Under the pieces are notes generated by a model. That model was not told where the DNA came from, did not search any database, and was given only the letters and a program-made list of their open reading frames with translations. Below are positions 61,373 to 64,000 of a stretch of 64,000 bases of DNA, piece by piece; position 1 is the stretch's first letter, and each line of letters begins with the position of its first letter. Origin of the DNA: Rosistilla ulvae (GTDB taxonomy: Bacteria > Planctomycetota > Planctomycetia > Pirellulales > Pirellulaceae). Position numbers and translations under genes: made by a program. The stretch covers positions 5,953,798 to 6,017,797 of the forward strand of contig NZ_CP036261.1 of NCBI RefSeq assembly GCF_007741475.1, read 5' to 3'.

Positions 61373-63331
61373 TCAGTCGCCCGTTTCGACCTCGGCGCGC
61401 GTCAGAATGCTATCACCATTGCGGTCCAAGCGATCGAAGGTTGCATGCAATTCTGAGGGCGTTTGCTGGCGCGTGATCTTGCCATCGCCATCGGTATCGA
61501 TCCGCTCGAAGACTCGCAAGCGACCGTTTCGCCGAATCGCTTCAGCTGCCCGCTGGCGCATCGTCGGCGCGGCAGCCTTCGCTTCCCCACGCGGCACCGC
61601 GTAATGAAAGTACCCGATCATCATCTCGTCCCAAGTCTGATCGCCCCAGCGAACCGTCGCTTTGGGATCGGGATTGTTCAGGTTCTTGGAACTGTTATCA
61701 AACGCGGCGGTGCACAGCATCTGCGAACCGGCGTCGACCGACATCGGATTGTCGAACAGATAAAACGTCTGCCAATTAAAGTCGTAAGCGGGGATGTCCA
61801 ACAACGTGCTTCGCTGGCCGTTAGGGTCGACCAATTCGTACCGGAACGCCTTGCCGCGGAGATGCATGTGCGGACTGAAGCCCAGCAGTTGACTGTTGGG
61901 CAAATCTCGCTGCACCGCAGTGACAGTGTAGTTGTCGTCGCCGGGAGGGATGTTTAATCGAGGCTGTACCGCGCTGGTGGTGACGATCTCGTGAGTGATC
62001 TCCGCATCGTCGGCAAAGATCATCCCCAGTCGACTGTGGTCGATTTGCGGCGTCCCGATCGGAGTGTAGTGGACTTGGAAGATCAGCTCGCTGCCAGCGG
62101 GAATCTTTTTGGCCCAGCCCTTGGGGATCGGTTCAATCCGCGTGCCAGGGACATATCCCACCAAATACCCTCGCTCTGCATTGAGCCGCTTCGATCCATC
62201 CTTGGGACGGGCGAAGGCCAAGATGTGATGGACCACCTCGCGATTGCCAGGCTGCAGTTCGGCATAACGCAGCCATTTGTCTTCGGTGAAACCTGGATCG
62301 ACACGGAAGTATTGGTACTTGACCGCTCCATCGGCTGGAACCTCAAAAGGCTCGGGGCTGACGTTGACGATCATGTCGGGCGCTTCGGGCAGCAGCCAAC
62401 CGGGAGTGTATTGGATCGGCTCGGGAAGATTGGCCAGATTGCCCGCCGGAGCGCCGGCGTCAGCCCAATCGTATAGCGTCTGTTTGTCCTCGTCGGACAT
62501 CGAGCGATCGTTGGCAAACGATCCGTGCGCGGGATCGGCGTGCCATGGAGGCATACGTCCGCCGCGAACGGTTTCGGCGATCATGTCGGCCCATCCGGAG
62601 ACCTCATCGTAATCGGTCAATGCAAACGGCGCGATCTCTCCCTCGCGATGGCACTCGACGCAGTGCTTCTGCAAGATCCGCGAAACCTGATTGCCAAAAG
62701 TGATCTTCGCATCGCTGTCAGCTTTCTTTTGACGGCCGATGATACATCCAATCGATCGCGTTACCGGCGTCTTGATCGGACGATCGGCCAGTCGATCGTC
62801 GAGCGCATTTTTCAGATCGAAGCTGCGAGGGAAATCGCGGGCGAATCCGATCCCGTATTGGTCGTCGACGCGTCCCCAATAGATGACCTTTCGCTCGCGG
62901 TCCAGCAGAAAGACCTCGGGCGTCCGCTCGGCAGCCAGTCGATCGGCGATCCGATTCCCGGCGTCTTTGAGCACAGGAAACGTCAACTTGTGGTCGCGAG
63001 CAAAAGCGGCGATCTCAGCGATCGAATCCTGCGTGTTACTCATCACGGCGACAAAGCCGACGCCGCGGGAAGCGTATTCTTTTTCGAGCTCGACCAACCG
63101 CGTCGCATACAGTTTTGCCAGCGGACACTGAGTCCCAAAAAACGCGACGACCAAGAGTTGCGGTTCGGCAACGTCTTCGAGTTGCCAGCGCCGTCCGCGA
63201 AAGTCGTCGGCATCGATCTGGGACAACTGGGTCCCTAGATGGCCAGCCAACGAATCGGCAGCGGAGAGTGGAGAGGCGATTGAAGCAACGACCAATAAAG
63301 CAGCAACGAGCGAGCGAAGCACGAGGTACAC
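61373..63331 (-). CDS. Redoxin-cytochrome-copper monooxygenase-like fusion with EF hands
   Basis: 652 residues from a GTG at 63331, with GGAA just upstream; the GTG at 63322 is equally possible. The signal peptide is about 1-24. Residues about 30-175 are a redoxin/AhpC-like domain with one Cys in AFFGTQCPLAKLYATRL and LLDRERKVIYWGRVDDQYG. CVECH (about 224-228) is a heme site, followed by MPPWHADPAHG. From about 320 comes a copper type II ascorbate-dependent monooxygenase-like region: NREVVHHILAFARP, IFQVHYTPIGTP and GFSPHMHLRGKAFRYEL, all candidate copper ligands. The end has two EF-hand-like loops, DTDGDGKIT and DRNGDSILT. It is probably a periplasmic redox enzyme; the substrate is unknown. 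Confidence 0.85.
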   Translation of the reverse strand: MYLVLRSLVAALLVVASIASPLSAADSLAGHLGTQLSQIDADDFRGRRWQLEDVAEPQLLVVAFFGTQCPLAKLYATRLVELEKEYASRGVGFVAVMSNTQDSIAEIAAFARDHKLTFPVLKDAGNRIADRLAAERTPEVFLLDRERKVIYWGRVDDQYGIGFARDFPRSFDLKNALDDRLADRPIKTPVTRSIGCIIGRQKKADSDAKITFGNQVSRILQKHCVECHREGEIAPFALTDYDEVSGWADMIAETVRGGRMPPWHADPAHGSFANDRSMSDEDKQTLYDWADAGAPAGNLANLPEPIQYTPGWLLPEAPDMIVNVSPEPFEVPADGAVKYQYFRVDPGFTEDKWLRYAELQPGNREVVHHILAFARPKDGSKRLNAERGYLVGYVPGTRIEPIPKGWAKKIPAGSELIFQVHYTPIGTPQIDHSRLGMIFADDAEITHEIVTTSAVQPRLNIPPGDDNYTVTAVQRDLPNSQLLGFSPHMHLRGKAFRYELVDPNGQRSTLLDIPAYDFNWQTFYLFDNPMSVDAGSQMLCTAAFDNSSKNLNNPDPKATVRWGDQTWDEMMIGYFHYAVPRGEAKAAAPTMRQRAAEAIRRNGRLRVFERIDTDGDGKITRQQTPSELHATFDRLDRNGDSILTRAEVETGD

Positions 63332-63689
63332 CTTTTTCCAAACGAAGATACGGAATCCGAGGCAACCGACACGCCAGCCGACCACCGACGTCTCCCCTCT
63401 CAAATGATACGCAATCCCGCCAGAGACCGCACCGTCAAGAAACGCAGGCTTAACCAGAGTTGCATGCTTCCTTGCAGGTCGCACGATTCACCGGCTACCA
63501 CCCCACAGTCTCACTGCAGCCCCCCCAAGGAACGCCACGGCACACCTACCCACCCATGCCCCTACAACAATAGCATGGATTACGCCATAGTGATGCTTTA
63601 CAATCCGAAAGGTCGAAGTCGAAAGCACTCGATTTTCTGTTCCGCAGGGCTACCTGCGTCTCCTTCCCTCTCATAAGAAAGTGGTTGAC

Positions 63690-64000
63690 ATGGAACCAAA
63701 AAAACAAGGATTCACGCTTGTTGAACTGTTGGTCGTCATTGCCATCATTGGAATATTGGTGGGCCTTCTATTGCCAGCGGTCCAGGCAGCGCGTGAAGCG
63801 GCTCGACGACTGCAGTGCAATAATCACCTGAAACAATTTGGTTTGGCGCTTCACAACTACGCCGACACGTATGGCAAGTTCCCACACGGATCGGGCGGAG
63901 GTGCTCACACCTACAATCGTCTAAACGCGATGGTTTCGATGTTGCCCTTCTTTGAGGAAACGGCCTTGGCGGACATGGTCAATTCGCAACAGACTTTTGG
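63690..64000 (+). CDS. DUF1559 pseudopilin-like protein (5' part)
   Basis: The gene runs off the right edge. It starts [20 protein letters not shown], the prepilin-type signal with cleavage after Gly and Phe+1/Glu+5, followed by the hydrophobic helix [40 protein letters not shown] and [11 protein letters not shown] are the conserved opening of DUF1559. The family is expanded in planctomycetes, and its members resemble type II secretion or pilus minor subunits. No secretion gene cluster is visible. The start has no strong ribosome binding site; a weak -10-like TACAAT is at 63599-63604. Confidence 0.9.
   Translation, partial: MEPKKQGFTLVELLVVIAIIGILVGLLLPAVQAAREAARRLQCNNHLKQFGLALHNYADTYGKFPHGSGGGAHTYNRLNAMVSMLPFFEETALADMVNSQQTF

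Overview
The window looks like a chromosomal segment of a planctomycete, most likely in the Pirellulaceae (Rhodopirellula/Rosistilla-like). This rests on family content, not on a marker gene: a PSCyt1-PSCyt2-PSD1 cytochrome paired with a DUF1501 protein, two sulfatases, two DUF1080 proteins (three and two domains), a DUF1207 protein, a DUF1559 pseudopilin-like protein, secreted proteins with CxxCH heme motifs, and many GTG/TTG starts. No rRNA, tRNA, CRISPR array or intact insertion sequence was seen.

Layout. 1-3400: tail of a small secreted protein, a 48-residue membrane peptide, a BON-like protein, and an Rnk-type regulator translationally coupled to the Na+/H+ antiporter NhaA. 3400-8000: a long gene-poor leader, then an orphan secretin-like protein coupled to a DUF1207 protein. 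8300-20200: secreted and periplasmic catabolism (PQQ-type sugar dehydrogenase/cytochrome fusion, Tat-exported protein, CocE-type hydrolase, PSCyt/PSD1 and DUF1501), interrupted by a small minus-strand pair of an aspartic protease and a DUF5678-like partner. 20600-27430 (minus): triple DUF1080 protein, PhoD-LamG phosphatase, phosphonoacetaldehyde hydrolase and an iron-dependent alcohol dehydrogenase, with an XRE-cupin regulator upstream. 29000-32430: PQQ-like propeller, DUF5698 membrane protein, nitrilase-family amidohydrolase. 32430-35900: repeat-rich, with a broken RAYT transposase, palindromes, a porin-like protein and a lipoprotein. 35900-48700: sulfatase with a shifted C-terminus, PhnP-like hydrolase, TIM-barrel isomerase, M20 amidohydrolase, a 74-bp repeat array, carboxylate-amine ligase, cardiolipin synthase, signalling proteins, methyltransferase. 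48800-64000: zinc-ribbon protein, a 134-bp repeat array, an M41-like peptidase with a beta-propeller diheme protein, methyltransferase, sulfatase, Dabb protein, GalE, adenylate cyclase, double DUF1080 protein, LptF/G permease, a redoxin-cytochrome-copper enzyme, and the start of a DUF1559 protein.

How the genes fit together: most of the coding capacity points to an organism breaking down sulfated and complex polysaccharides at the cell envelope, with c-type heme proteins handling electrons and PhoD/PhnX supplying phosphate. The least explained parts are the orphan secretin-like/DUF1207 pair and a REP-like palindrome family. Two tandem arrays, a half copy and a RAYT transposase remnant truncated at the same palindrome core all belong to that family. 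All functions are inferred from sequence motifs read by eye; no database search was run.
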